Shown piece after piece: positions 53,189-63,470 of a stretch of 64,000 nucleotides of DNA; position 1 is the first letter of the stretch; the number at the start of each line of letters is the position of its first letter. The notes under the pieces were generated by a model. The model did not search any database and had not been told where the DNA came from. It worked only from the letters and a program-made list of their open reading frames with translations. The stretch is from contig CAVUAU010000013.1 in assembly GCA_963739625.1 (NCBI GenBank), positions 1 through 64,000 on the forward strand. The letters are read 5' to 3'. Made by a program: the position numbers and the translations under genes. The DNA is from Salinimicrobium sp963739625 (GTDB lineage: Bacteria > Bacteroidota > Bacteroidia > Flavobacteriales > Flavobacteriaceae).

Positions 53189-54451
53189 TTAGTCCTTTTT
53201 TGAAGCTAAAAAGCGACCGTTGGCATAGATCCCTAAGACTTTCCCCTTCAGTTCATGCCCGAGGAATAAACTGTTTTTGGAAGTGCTCAAAATATGTTCT
53301 TTTTGGAACCTGTAGGAAGCTTCGGGATCAAAAAAGGTAAAATTAGCAGGCATTCCTTCATCGATAACGGCTTCCGGAAGGTTGAAGCGGGATTTTCCCG
53401 AAGTAAGCATCCTTACAGCCGTCTTTAGGGAACTTACCTGCAGCAGGGCTCCAAAAGCCGACTCCAGGCCTATTGTCCCAAAAAAGGCATTGTCAAATTC
53501 AACTTTTTTATGCTCCACATCCATTGGAGAATGGTCTGTGGTGATCATGTCTATAGTTCCATCCTTTATTCCTGCGTGCAGAGCCTTCACATCTGCCCGT
53601 GTACGCAGCGGCGGCAGTACCTTGGCATTGGTATCGAAATCTTTAAGCGCATCATCTGTAAAAACGAGGTTGTGAATAGCTACGCTGCAGCTCACATCCA
53701 GATCTTTCTCTTTGGCCTCTCTAATAAGTGCTACAGATCCTGCTGTTGAAATAGTAGGAATGTGCAATTTGCCCCCGGTATACTCCAGAATAAAAAGATC
53801 TCTGGCGACCTGCAGTTCTTCGGCCAGGGCAGGAATTCCTTTTAACCCCAGGGAGGTGCTCACTTCCCCCTCGTTCACCTGTCCACTACCTGCAATCTTG
53901 TTTTCCTGCGGAAAAGAAAGCACCAGTCCGTCGAAATTCTGGGCGTATTGTAGTGCCAGCTTCAGGAGATTAGGATTGGATACGCTACTTTGATAATCAC
54001 CAAATCCAACGGCGCCCGCCTGCTGCATATCGTAAAGCTCGGCAAGATCAATGCCTGCACTTTTTCGGGTCAAGGCACCAAGAGGGTAGAGGCTTACCGG
54101 ACTTCCCTCTGCTTTATGTTTTAAGAAAGAAACGGCTCCTTTGTTATCTGTCACAGGATCGTTCCCGGGATTGAGGGCTATCGCTGTAAACCCGCTTTTT
54201 CCCGCCGTAAGAAGACCATTTTCAAGAGTCTCCCTTTCTTCAAAACCCGGTTCTCCAAAATTCACACTGCTATCAAACCATCCCTGCGAAACATGCAGGT
54301 TTTCAAAGGAGATTTCCTTATCAATTTCAGGGGAATCAATAGTAGGAGCGATCTTTGTGATCACGTCGTTTTCCACGAGAATGTCCATTACCTTGTTGTC
54401 GTAAGGACTTTCATTGTCAATGATCTTGGCAGATTTTATGAGGAGCTTCAT
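53189..54451 (-). CDS. pyrC: dihydroorotase-like protein lacking the metal-binding HxH
   Basis: 420 residues of the dihydroorotase/amidohydrolase family (pyrimidine synthesis). The family's N-terminal metal motif DxHxHxREPG is replaced by GWFDSSVNFGEPGFEE, so both metal-ligand histidines are missing, while ITTDHSPMD near residue 305 keeps the later Asp. TIM-barrel pattern otherwise complete. Such members occur in Bacteroidota and resemble the inactive PyrC' that supports aspartate transcarbamoylase in other bacteria; whether this one is active cannot be told. Overlaps the BatA-type gene by 4 bases. Confidence 0.8.
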   Translation of the reverse strand: MKLLIKSAKIIDNESPYDNKVMDILVENDVITKIAPTIDSPEIDKEISFENLHVSQGWFDSSVNFGEPGFEERETLENGLLTAGKSGFTAIALNPGNDPVTDNKGAVSFLKHKAEGSPVSLYPLGALTRKSAGIDLAELYDMQQAGAVGFGDYQSSVSNPNLLKLALQYAQNFDGLVLSFPQENKIAGSGQVNEGEVSTSLGLKGIPALAEELQVARDLFILEYTGGKLHIPTISTAGSVALIREAKEKDLDVSCSVAIHNLVFTDDALKDFDTNAKVLPPLRTRADVKALHAGIKDGTIDMITTDHSPMDVEHKKVEFDNAFFGTIGLESAFGALLQVSSLKTAVRMLTSGKSRFNLPEAVIDEGMPANFTFFDPEASYRFQKEHILSTSKNSLFLGHELKGKVLGIYANGRFLASKKD

Positions 54452-56374
54452 TTGAAGAATTTTAAGATGAGCATTTCAGTAAGCAGGAAAACCAAAGCAA
54501 AAATAGCAAACCATTTCCAAAGCAGATCAACTTCTCCCGCAGATTGTATCTCGTCAAAAACTTTCGGAACCGAATCAAGAACCTTGAAATCTTTCAGGTT
54601 TTGAGGCTCCAAATAGGAGAGCCTACTTTCCCTGCGATCGTAATTGAACGCAAGGGTCTCGAGAGCAATCGTATCTCTTAAGATGCGGTAATGACCTGCT
54701 GTTGAAGGAAGATCATCAAAGAAAAGTTTCACCTTGTTTTGAAAACTCTGCTGTCTGGGAATAAAACCGGCTTCAGAAGAGGAAAGCTTTAATATTTCAT
54801 CTTTTTGAAGAGAAAGGTCGAGGTTAACTTCTTCCGGTTTCCCAATGCCGAAATAGAGCCGGGAGGAAGAAATCGTTAGTTTACCCATGTTGTAAAGGCT
54901 GGGAACTATGAGCGGCGAATTTTTAAAATTCGAATTTTGATCATTTAAGGCTGCCGAAAATAGAAAAACATGATCTTTTTCCAATAAAAAAGGTTCATTG
55001 TTCTCAAAGCTAAGGACCGGATTGCCGGAAAAATTCAGGGAAAAATAAGAATTTACCTTAGGATACTGGAAATTCTGAACCTGCTCATCGAATACCTCTT
55101 CGTACAAAGGATTCGAAAAAGCAATCTTTGTGATCAATTTTTCCTGTTGTTTTTTCTCTTTGAACAGGGGCAGGTTCAGGGCGCGAAGCAGTAGATTTTG
55201 CTCCTGTAGATCCACTTTTTCTGAAGGAATGATCAAAATAAAAACATCTTCGGAATGCAATTTTTGAAGCGTATTTACCAAAGAAGAAGGTATTTTCTCC
55301 GGTTCGTTAAGAATGATCAGGTTCGCCTGAGATAGCGCATTATAATCAACGTTTGACACAGAAAAAAAAGAGGCGTCGAATTCCGGAGCTTTGTAGATCC
55401 TTTTTAGAAAGTCCATGTCCTGCTCTCCAATAGCTACGAGCTTCACGGGTTGTGACCTATTGACGCTAAAGAACATTTGATTGTCAAAAGAGAGACCATT
55501 ATCGTCTATTTCTATTCTTCCGTTTGGAATCGGGGCTGCCGGAAAATTAAAGACTGTACTGCCTGTGGAATCTGTATCAAATTTCACTGTCTTTTTCGCC
55601 AGGAGATTGTGACCGTCAAAGACAGCTACGGGAACCTCTTCCGGTTTGGATCCCGAAAAGCTCAGTTTTACCTGGAGCCCGATCTCATCGGGGAGTTTAG
55701 AAGTGGCAAGGGCGGTATCAATGCTAATGTTGTTCACATTCTCAGGCTCAAGTTTCACTACATATGAATTTACACCTTCAATTTCAGGCAGATCATGAGA
55801 GGTCCTTTTTTGCAGGTCTGAAATGATTATAAAGTTCTTTTGAACCTGTAGGTCATGAGAAAAAAAATCTGCAGCCTTCAAACCTATTGTTTTCCAGTCG
55901 GGTTGGCCCGGACTGTAATCTAACTGCAGTAACTTTTTGCGAAGCAGCTCCGGTTCGAGACTCCAAGAAATCTTCTTCGTTTGTAAAGAGGTTGACCTTG
56001 GCATCCCCCGGCAAACTCTCCAGCAGTTCCTGTACTGCCCGTTTTAGCAGGATGCCTTTTTTTCCCTTTGCCTGCATACTATAAGAATTGTCGAGGTAGA
56101 CAAGGGTTTCCTGCCCCTTAACAATGCCTTCTTTTGGAGGAAAAAAGGGCTGTGCAAAAGCTATTATAAGACAGGCCAGCGCCAGTAATCTTGTGCAGAG
56201 AATGAGCCACTTTTTAAGCCGTGAACTTTTGCGGGTTTGCAACACTGCTTTTCTAAGGAACTTGACATTTGTAAACTTCTGGGTCTCAAACTTCCGAAGT
56301 TGAAAAAGATGCACCAACACAGGGATCACCAGCAAAAACAGAGCGTAAAGAAGTTCCGGGTGTTTAAAATGCAT
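54448..56374 (-). pseudogene. BatA/vWA-like membrane protein, frameshifted
   Basis: N-terminal BatA domain from ATG 56374 (MHFKHPELLYALFLLVIPV and a second helix LILCTRLLALACLIIAFAQPF), then vWA-like start TLVYLDNSYSMQAKGKKG with a DxSxS-type motif. After KVNLFTNEED the frame shifts: the continuation SWSLEPELLRKK and the remaining ~500 residues, ending in a C-terminal helix (FAIFALVFLLTEMLILKFF), are in the +1 frame. Removing one base from the AAA at 55968-55970 (plus strand) gives one ~640-residue protein. Likely a read error. Precedes the dihydroorotase-like gene in an operon. Confidence 0.8.
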
Positions 56375-56410
56375 TAGCGCGGCTACTTTTATCCAAATGT
56401 AACAAAAGCT

Positions 56411-57601
56411 TTAGCACGACCTTTTGATTTTTATTTGAAAGTTACTGCCCTGGCCGGGAGTGGAAGTGATATTGATATCGCCCCCCATGTGATGCAACAG
56501 TTTTTTCACGGTTGCCAGACCAATGCCACTGCCGGGATTGCCATTGCGATCATCTGCATCGAGGGTGGTGAAAAGATCGAAGATCTTTTCAAAACTCTCC
56601 TCCGGAATGCCATTGCCATTGTCCTTTACATTGAAAAAGTAGAATTTATTACCTTCTTTAAACGTGATCTCAACATGCCTTTGCTTTTTGTTGTTGTACT
56701 TAAGGGCATTGCTTATCAGGTTCATAAAAATTTGCGTGAGCGCGGCCTTGTTTACCATTCTTAAACGACCTTGCTGCGGATAATCTATCTCAATATCCGG
56801 CTCTACCTTGTAGAGGTTCACGATCTTTTCAAAAAAGTTTTTCAGCTCGACATCTTCCTCTTCCTTTTCCAAAATCTTATCACTGCGGTAAAACAACAAC
56901 AGCCCGTCCACATAGTTGCGAAGGCTGTGAGAGGCCTGTGACAGGTAATCGATGTATTGTTTGGTAGTATCGTCAAACCGGTCCTTGTTTTCCTCTTCTA
57001 ACAGCTCGGTAAGAGAAATAATATTAGCCAGGGGAGACTTGATATCATGAGAAACCACGCTCGCAAATTTCTCAAGATCGTGGTATCGTTGTTCCAGGTT
57101 ACTTTGAATGCGACGGTACTCGTTTCTTTGTTTTCTGAAGGTCACAAGATTGAGCACCTGTTCGGCTAAAATATGAAGTGCCTTCTGCTGTTCCGGGTCG
57201 AGATCTTTTGCTTCGGAATCAAGCAGCATCAACACACCAAGACTTTCTCCGGAAGTCGTGATGAGCGGCATACCTGCAAAAAAGGTGAAATTTCGGATGG
57301 CGTTGCCAAACCGTTCATTGGTCTTTAGATTGCTTACCAGAAGCAACTTTTTTTCCTGCAGCGGAATTTTCCACAGCTCCTCGAGGCCTCTAATTTCTTC
57401 GGAAGAGATTCCCACAGCACTTTTGCACCAGGATTGCCCGTTTTCGACGATCCATATTGCAGCAGCGGTGGTCTCACAAACCTGGTTGGCTAAAAACAGA
57501 ATGTCCCGGTATTCTTTTTCCGGGGCGCTCCTTAGGATTTGAAATTCCTCCGGGACCGGAGGGTGCCGTTCTTCATAATCGGAAAACTGCGTGTCAGGCA
57601 T
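56411..57601 (-). CDS. GAF-domain sensor histidine kinase
   Basis: 396 residues from ATG 57601; the open frame runs to a GTG at 57667, but the extra 22 codons overlap a -7-like TATCTTTA. GAF domain at about residues 20-165 (ETTAAAIWIVENGQSWCKS ... ESLGVLMLLDSE), then HisKA with the phospho-His in VVSHDIKSPL near 205, and HATPase (NLISNALKYNN, DNGNGIP, GSGIGLATVKKL). No membrane helix, so a cytoplasmic sensor. No response regulator adjacent. Confidence 0.9.
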   Translation of the reverse strand: MPDTQFSDYEERHPPVPEEFQILRSAPEKEYRDILFLANQVCETTAAAIWIVENGQSWCKSAVGISSEEIRGLEELWKIPLQEKKLLLVSNLKTNERFGNAIRNFTFFAGMPLITTSGESLGVLMLLDSEAKDLDPEQQKALHILAEQVLNLVTFRKQRNEYRRIQSNLEQRYHDLEKFASVVSHDIKSPLANIISLTELLEEENKDRFDDTTKQYIDYLSQASHSLRNYVDGLLLFYRSDKILEKEEEDVELKNFFEKIVNLYKVEPDIEIDYPQQGRLRMVNKAALTQIFMNLISNALKYNNKKQRHVEITFKEGNKFYFFNVKDNGNGIPEESFEKIFDLFTTLDADDRNGNPGSGIGLATVKKLLHHMGGDINITSTPGQGSNFQIKIKRSC

Positions 57602-58046
57602 ATATTGATCTACCTTTGAATAAGTTAAAGATATTAATTGTGTGAAAATATTCACCGGTTTTTCCACATATTTTGATCGGGTGATCTGTTTTTCTTAAAA
57701 AATTTTCAAAATCGTTGTTTGGTTCCTGCCTCTGGAATCAGAAACAACCCGGTTGAAATTAATTCTTCCTACTCCGCCTAAAGATGTGGTAATTTCCAGT
57801 CAAAAAAGAGGAATAAATTACAATTCATTGATTTTCAATTTAATGGGGGTTTTCACCCATTGACTAATGGCTTCATTATGTCTATTTTTGGAAAAAGCGG
57901 TTCTTCCGTTTATCCTCCCCTCAATTAGTTCCCCCACTTTTTACATAATCAAGGCAATCCAAACCTGACCGATCCATTTCGGAACGTTGGATCTTCTTTT
58001 TATGCATGGTGAAATTGAATATTAACCTTCTAAATATCATATAATT
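57602..58046. other. intergenic region between histidine kinase and lipoprotein gene
   Basis: Divergent control region of ~445 bases. A small hairpin ATGGG..CCCAT lies near 57843-57860. No gene, no clear promoter pair. Confidence 0.4.
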
Positions 58047-59368
58047 ATGAAACAGTTAAAATTATTTTTTGCATCCCTGGTAGTCCTTACCCTGTTCTTT
58101 ACCTCATGTAGTACAGATGAGCCTCAAACCGATACCTCAAAAAAGGCCAGCCTGTCCTTTGGAGCAATTGTCAATGACGTGGCAAATAAAGTCATGACCC
58201 GGCAGTCTCTAGATGATCTGCCTGATTGTTCAGCTGACGCTCCCGCCTATGTAAGAATTGTCTTGATGCAGGGAGAAAACGAAGTGGTAGGTACAGCAGA
58301 AGATCCATACCGCATAGATCTAGTAGCCGGACAGCTTTTCACTCAAGAGGATCCTGCTCTTGAACTGGATCCCGGAAGTTATACTCTGGACCATTTTTCG
58401 GTTTACAATGAGGCGGGTGATCTTATTTGGGTAGCGCCCAGAGCCGGATCAGACCTTTCTGACTTTGTAGATAATACCCTGCCCATAACCTTTAATCTTG
58501 GTGCCGGGGTCAAAAAATATGTTGATGTTCCGGTCCTATGTTTTGATAACAGGGATGTCAATGAGTATGGTTATGCCTTCTTTGAGCTTGATGCCATAAG
58601 GACCTATGAATACTGCTTCTTTGCAAACTATTGTGATGATGAGGGAAGACACTACACAGCTAACTATAGTGTAAACATATGGTTGGGAACAGATAATACC
58701 GGCGATGTGTTATATTCCGGACTGGAACCTGTGACTGGAATAGACGAAAACGGAGATTTCTTTGCAAGACCGGTTTGTATGGCTTTACCTGTTAATGACG
58801 ATCCAAACGAGGATTATCTGTATTACGAAGTTACCCTTCTCGACTGGGATGAAAATTACGGTACCGTGACTCCAATAGTGCTCAATGGTACGCTAAGCAG
58901 AAGTGACATTGAAGCCAACTTTGGACCTGACAACACAGTAGAATACGAGCACCTGCGCTTCAACTGTTCAGGAGGGGGAGATGAACCAACCGGCCCTGCT
59001 TGTCTTACCGGCTATTTCCGGCAACTGTGAAAGAGTATTGTTTATCCAGATGGTGAGCAATGGAGATCAACCTGCAGGTCAAACTCCATCTTATCCAATT
59101 TATACCGACAGATGGGGATGAAGTAGGAACTATCACCTATAATCTATACCAACGTCCTGCAGGACGGGACCTTTTAACCGGAACTGTTCAACTAGATGCC
59201 GGCTGGAATGCCACCAACGCAAGGTTTACTCTTCCTAACATTGATGAAGATGACGTGTGCGTAAACAATATCAATGATGATAACTTTGACCTTGTTTATG
59301 AAGCCGCAACTCTCAGTTATCCTGTTCAGGCAAGGGTTGCCATTAATGTTTGTCCTGCACCACAGTAA
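58047..59368 (+). pseudogene. two-part cell-surface lipoprotein, doubly frameshifted
   Basis: Lipoprotein signal MKQLKLFFASLVVLTLFFTSC with lipobox FTSC. The main part (to ~59000) is beta-rich with ELDPGSYTLDHFSVYNEAG, resembling DUF4493/SusF-type or carbohydrate-binding surface lipoproteins. At TGPACL near 59004 it shifts into a frame reading AISGNCERVLFIQMV ... YPIYTD, then near 59112 into another reading GDEVGTITYNLYQRPAG to the stop at 59368. Both shifts are +1. Joined, the product is a coherent ~440-residue protein with several Cys. Function unknown. Confidence 0.65.
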
Positions 59369-59392
59369 TGAAAGGATTCTATACCTGATTAT

Positions 59393-59422
59393 AAAGGCTG
59401 CCCATTTATGGGTGGCCTTTTT
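59393..59422. terminator. bidirectional terminator
   Basis: AAAGGC-tg-CCCAT (59393-59405), loop TT, ATGGG-tg-GCCTTT (59408-59420) and following T: interrupted stem between convergent genes. Confidence 0.8.
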
Positions 59423-59434
59423 CCTATAAATGGA

Positions 59435-60200
59435 TCAATATTTCTCAAAAACTCCTAATCCAAACAGGGCAAAATCGTATTTTACAGGATCCTGAGGATC
59501 CATTTTTCTTAGATTTCCATCCAATTCCTGCAGCGCTTTTGCATCGTTCTGTTTTCTCTTTAGCAGCCCCAGTTTCCTGGCCACATTTCCTGAGTGTACG
59601 TCAAGTGGACAGCTTAAAATAGCAGGAGCAATACTTTTCCATATTCCAAAGTCCACTTTCCCGGCGTCTTTTCTCACCATCCATCGCAGGAACATGTTTA
59701 TTCTTTTTGCTGCCGAATTCTTTAGAGGATCACTCACGTGTTTTTGAGTACGTGACGGGGTGTGGCAGTTCGAAAAATGTCTTCTTAAACTCGTGTATGG
59801 CAGGTTGCAGGCTGCTGTCATTTGAATGTTTACTGAAGGTATTTTCAAGCCCGCCGTGATTCTTGTAAATATTGCGAAGGGCGGTAATAAAATAGGTGAG
59901 ATCGGTGCCATTGAAGGTGCGGTGTACAAATTGTTCCAGCCGGTCAAGGTCTTCCGGGGAATGGTTCATGACAAAATCATAAGGTGAATTATCGAGCATT
60001 TCCATCATGGAAGTGGCATTTTTGAGGATGCTCTTGCGGTTACCCCAGGAAATGATAGAGGTCAAAAAACCGGCTATTTCAATGTCTTCTTTCCGGGAGA
60101 ACCTGTGCGGGATCTGCACGGGATCTGTATCAATAAATTCGGGGCTGTTGTATTGTTCTACCTTGAAGTCGAGGAATTCCTTTAATTCAGAAGTTGTCAA
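59435..60200 (-). pseudogene. TIGR02757 (DUF2400) family protein, frameshifted
   Basis: Cytoplasmic conserved protein of unknown function. The N-terminal part (from a proposed TTG at 60200, TTSELKEFLDFKVEQYN; no ATG available) runs to FFELPHP; the family then continues in another frame with SRTQKHVSDPLKNSAAKRINMF and CPLDVHSGNVARKLGLL. The shift is in a run of four G (plus strand 59757-59760); removing one base joins them into ~255 residues. Likely a read error. It follows lolD by 19 bases. Confidence 0.8.
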
Positions 60201-60219
60201 AAATGAGGTTTTTGAGGCG

Positions 60220-60879
60220 TTATACAATATTGCCGTCAACCATGGTCAGCTTTTTGTCTGCCATGTCGGCCAATTCTTCATTGTGCGTAACAATTACAAA
60301 AGTCTGGCCAAATTCCTTCCGCAGTTCAAAGAAGAGCCTGTGCAGGTTTTCTGCCGATTCACTGTCGAGATTACCCGAAGGTTCATCAGCAAAGATCACT
60401 CCCGGATTGTTGATTAAAGCACGCGCCACGGCTACTCTTTGCTGTTCCCCACCACTCATTTGAGCAGGTTTATGAGCTGCCCTTTTCGAAAGCCCCAAAA
60501 AATTAAGCAACTCCTTTGCACGCTTTTCTGCCTCCTGCTTTGGTGTTTGATGAATAAAGGCGGGAATGCAAACATTCTCTATTGCAGTAAATTCGGGAAG
60601 CAACTGGTGAAACTGAAAAATGAAACCAATATTCTCATTTCTAAACCTGGAGAGGTCTTTAGAGGAAAGTGAAAATACGTCGACCCCATTGACCTGCAGA
60701 CTGCTGTTGTTGTTCCTGTCGGGTTTTTCGAGCGTACCCAGGATCTGGAGTAAAGTAGTTTTTCCCGCTCCCGAAGCACCCACTATTGAAATGATCTCGC
60801 TTTTGGCGATGTGCAGGTCGACCCCTTTTAAAACATGAAGATCATTATACGTTTTGTGAATATTCCGGGCTTCTATCAT
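60220..60879 (-). CDS. lolD: ABC transporter ATP-binding protein, LolD-like
   Basis: 219 residues. Walker A GASGAGKTT near residue 34, Q-loop GFIFQFHQLL, signature MSGGEQQR near 142, Walker B VIFADEP, switch His in VTHNEE. The size and FQFHQLLPEFTA stretch match LolD, which powers release of lipoproteins from the inner membrane with LolC/E. No permease gene is adjacent, which is usual in Bacteroidota. In line with the TIGR02757 gene downstream. Confidence 0.88.
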   Translation of the reverse strand: MIEARNIHKTYNDLHVLKGVDLHIAKSEIISIVGASGAGKTTLLQILGTLEKPDRNNNSSLQVNGVDVFSLSSKDLSRFRNENIGFIFQFHQLLPEFTAIENVCIPAFIHQTPKQEAEKRAKELLNFLGLSKRAAHKPAQMSGGEQQRVAVARALINNPGVIFADEPSGNLDSESAENLHRLFFELRKEFGQTFVIVTHNEELADMADKKLTMVDGNIV

Positions 60880-60907
60880 AATTAGGCTTTCTTCTGCAAT
60901 ATTAGTC

Positions 60908-63337
60908 TTAAATCGTATTTTTAACCGTATTATAGTCCAAATAATACACCACTCGTAAAGAAAGATTGTGCCTCACCGGCTGTTGGAAAAGCTCGTCCAG
61001 GCTTTGTGCGTAGTTGAGATCACTCTGGTTGTCCAGCTTAAAGATGGAATTTCGATACAACAGGATCATTTCACTACCCGGTGCAAACCGCCATTGATAG
61101 CTTAGATCAAGATTCCAGATATTGAAATTGGCATCTGGATCATTCCGGGAAGTAACGGGATAAGAAGTCCCGGTCAATTTTCCATTGTCTTCCAGTTTGT
61201 AGAAAGTATCATCAGCAAAGGCAGCCGCCGACCAAAAATTTCGGAAACTTAAATTTATGGCAGTCCTGGTGCTAAAGTTATAGCTCCCCTGTAAAGAATT
61301 TTCTACGCTTTCCATATCGCGGTTCCCAAAAATGACATTTTTTGGTAGTAAGTTCACGAAACTGTCACGGTCATTTTCTTTATAATATTCAAACCTGTAT
61401 ATCAAACTGAACTTATTATTAAACCTAAACCTGGGGCTTACAATTAAATTCCAGTTGTTATAGCCGGGTCCAAAAAAATTGCCGTAGGTACTTCTTATAT
61501 CATAGGCAAAGCGTTTGCGATAATCTGAAGAAACCCAGGCATTGGCCGTCGTATTTCCGGGATAAAGGATGAAAGTATTTGCTCTTCGGGGTTCAAAGAA
61601 ATCTTTGTACTCTGTGTCCACATTCCAGAAGCCGCCAAAAGCAAAACGCTCGCGGGTTTGACCAAAGAAACTTGCACCCACACCCGTTGCAACATTGACA
61701 TCGGGTTTATACCGCCTCTGGTGATTACCATAGAATTGCACCCTGTACTCGTTGAAGATACCCTGCGGCTCAAAAATGCGATAGGAGGTATTCCAGTAGA
61801 AATCATTGTAATTATTGGTGAAGTTGAGGCCAAGATCATTGATGTCATAGGTTTCATTGGCAAAATCATGAGTTATACCATACCTGAAGTTGCCCTTTGT
61901 ACGGGAAAACTCCAGGGTAGAAGCAAAACCTGTAAGATTTTGTGAAGGTAAATTCACATTGCTCATTTTCGCTTCCCCCGAAAAGTTGAAAGAGCTGGAC
62001 TTGTTATACACGTCAAAAAGAAAACCTGAAACATTCCCGTCTCTAAAATGGCCTTCGCGAGTCACGTTGGTATTGATGATGGAAACTGAAGATTTTTGAT
62101 CAAACTGCTGGTCGAGCACAAAAATGTTGTAATTGGCAACGGGTTCTGTCACGATCTCCCTTGTCTCGCCGGAAGTTTTATTCCTGATGCGGGCGCTGGT
62201 TCTTTCGGTTATGGCATTAAAAAATCCAATCCCCAGGCCGCTTTCTGTCCTTCCGGAGATCTTGAGCGCATTGAGGAGATTTGTTTTTTCGGGATTGTCT
62301 ATCACCTCCTCCTCATCTAAAAGCTCATCCTGCACTTCATTAAAGCCAAGAGGCGTGTCACCAATTCTCCTGGAGTAGAAGAGGCCGCCTTTGGAAAAGA
62401 GCTCTGTACCTTCAGTAAAAAAGGCGCGGTTTTCTCCAAATGTCTGTTCGAAAGGCCCCAGGTTAAGCTCGACCTCGTCATAGGCGGTCTGGCCAAAATC
62501 AGGTATTAAAGTGGCATCTAAGGTAAAGGCGTCAGAAATGCCATATTTGAGATCCATCCCGGCATTGAAGGAGGTGTTGGTGTCGCCATCATATTGATCA
62601 ACTTCCCCCGAAATATATGGATAAAAACTAAGTCGTACCGGCGCGTCAATGTCACTTATCCCGGTCAGAAGTCCGTTGTAATGCGTGAATTTCCCAAGAG
62701 ATTTATTGACGTAGTTCCATACATATTTCTCATTCCTGCTATTGATCAACCTCCCAAATTGCAGACCCCAGAGCTGATCTTTTTTCTCGGGAAAACGCAG
62801 TGCCGAATACGGGATCCTCATTTCGGCAAACCAACCGTTTTCGGCAATACTTACCTGGGCATCCCACACCACATTGTATGAGTAATCTTCATTTTCACCC
62901 TTCATCTTGGCATCGGCCAGAGTGCCGGCGGCAGTGACAAGAAAGCGGGTTTGATTTTCGCCGTCATTGTAGGTATTGAGGTCAACTATAAAATAGTCGG
63001 CAATGGGCACATTGTCGCGCTGGGCAAATTGTCGTCTAATGCTTTCGGCGTTATCGTCGAACAAATAGGCAGCGACATATATAGCTTCATCTGTGTATGC
63101 AAGTTTAACTTCGGTAGGGTGAGAAGAAGGGGCAGGAGTACCGTCACCCGGTTCCAGCATAACAAAATCACTTGCCACCGGGAGGTTGCTCCACACGTCA
63201 TCATCCAACACGCCGTCAATTTTGGGGGCTTCAGATATTCTTGTCGCGGTATAGGTTTTGGGTTCCTTTTTTTCCTGCGAAAATGCAAGCGTTGAAGAAA
63301 GGAAAAAGAACATCAGAAATAAGAGTCTGAAAGGCAT
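60908..63337 (-). CDS. DUF5916 outer-membrane-type protein with CBM9-like N-terminal domain
   Basis: 809 residues with signal peptide (MPFRLLFLMFFFLSSTLAF, cleavage near SQ). Residues ~30-230 match the carbohydrate-binding family 9-like domain (APKIDGVLDDDVWSNLP; VKLAYTDEAIYVAAYLFDD). The rest is the DUF5916 region, with alternating beta strands and a C-terminal aromatic-rich end, typical of an outer-membrane beta-barrel. FGENRAFFTEGTELF is a family block. Function unknown; possibly surface binding of glycans. 28 bases upstream of lolD. Confidence 0.85.
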   Translation of the reverse strand: MPFRLLFLMFFFLSSTLAFSQEKKEPKTYTATRISEAPKIDGVLDDDVWSNLPVASDFVMLEPGDGTPAPSSHPTEVKLAYTDEAIYVAAYLFDDNAESIRRQFAQRDNVPIADYFIVDLNTYNDGENQTRFLVTAAGTLADAKMKGENEDYSYNVVWDAQVSIAENGWFAEMRIPYSALRFPEKKDQLWGLQFGRLINSRNEKYVWNYVNKSLGKFTHYNGLLTGISDIDAPVRLSFYPYISGEVDQYDGDTNTSFNAGMDLKYGISDAFTLDATLIPDFGQTAYDEVELNLGPFEQTFGENRAFFTEGTELFSKGGLFYSRRIGDTPLGFNEVQDELLDEEEVIDNPEKTNLLNALKISGRTESGLGIGFFNAITERTSARIRNKTSGETREIVTEPVANYNIFVLDQQFDQKSSVSIINTNVTREGHFRDGNVSGFLFDVYNKSSSFNFSGEAKMSNVNLPSQNLTGFASTLEFSRTKGNFRYGITHDFANETYDINDLGLNFTNNYNDFYWNTSYRIFEPQGIFNEYRVQFYGNHQRRYKPDVNVATGVGASFFGQTRERFAFGGFWNVDTEYKDFFEPRRANTFILYPGNTTANAWVSSDYRKRFAYDIRSTYGNFFGPGYNNWNLIVSPRFRFNNKFSLIYRFEYYKENDRDSFVNLLPKNVIFGNRDMESVENSLQGSYNFSTRTAINLSFRNFWSAAAFADDTFYKLEDNGKLTGTSYPVTSRNDPDANFNIWNLDLSYQWRFAPGSEMILLYRNSIFKLDNQSDLNYAQSLDELFQQPVRHNLSLRVVYYLDYNTVKNTI

Positions 63338-63470
63338 TAGATCAATAGCTTTTTTGAAGGAACTTGTGCGATTGCAATGTTAATGAAGAAATGTAATATT
63401 AGAAAATCTTAACCTATATCAATATTGCAGTTTCTGCAGATTTTGGTTACTTTCAGAAAAAGAAGAGACC

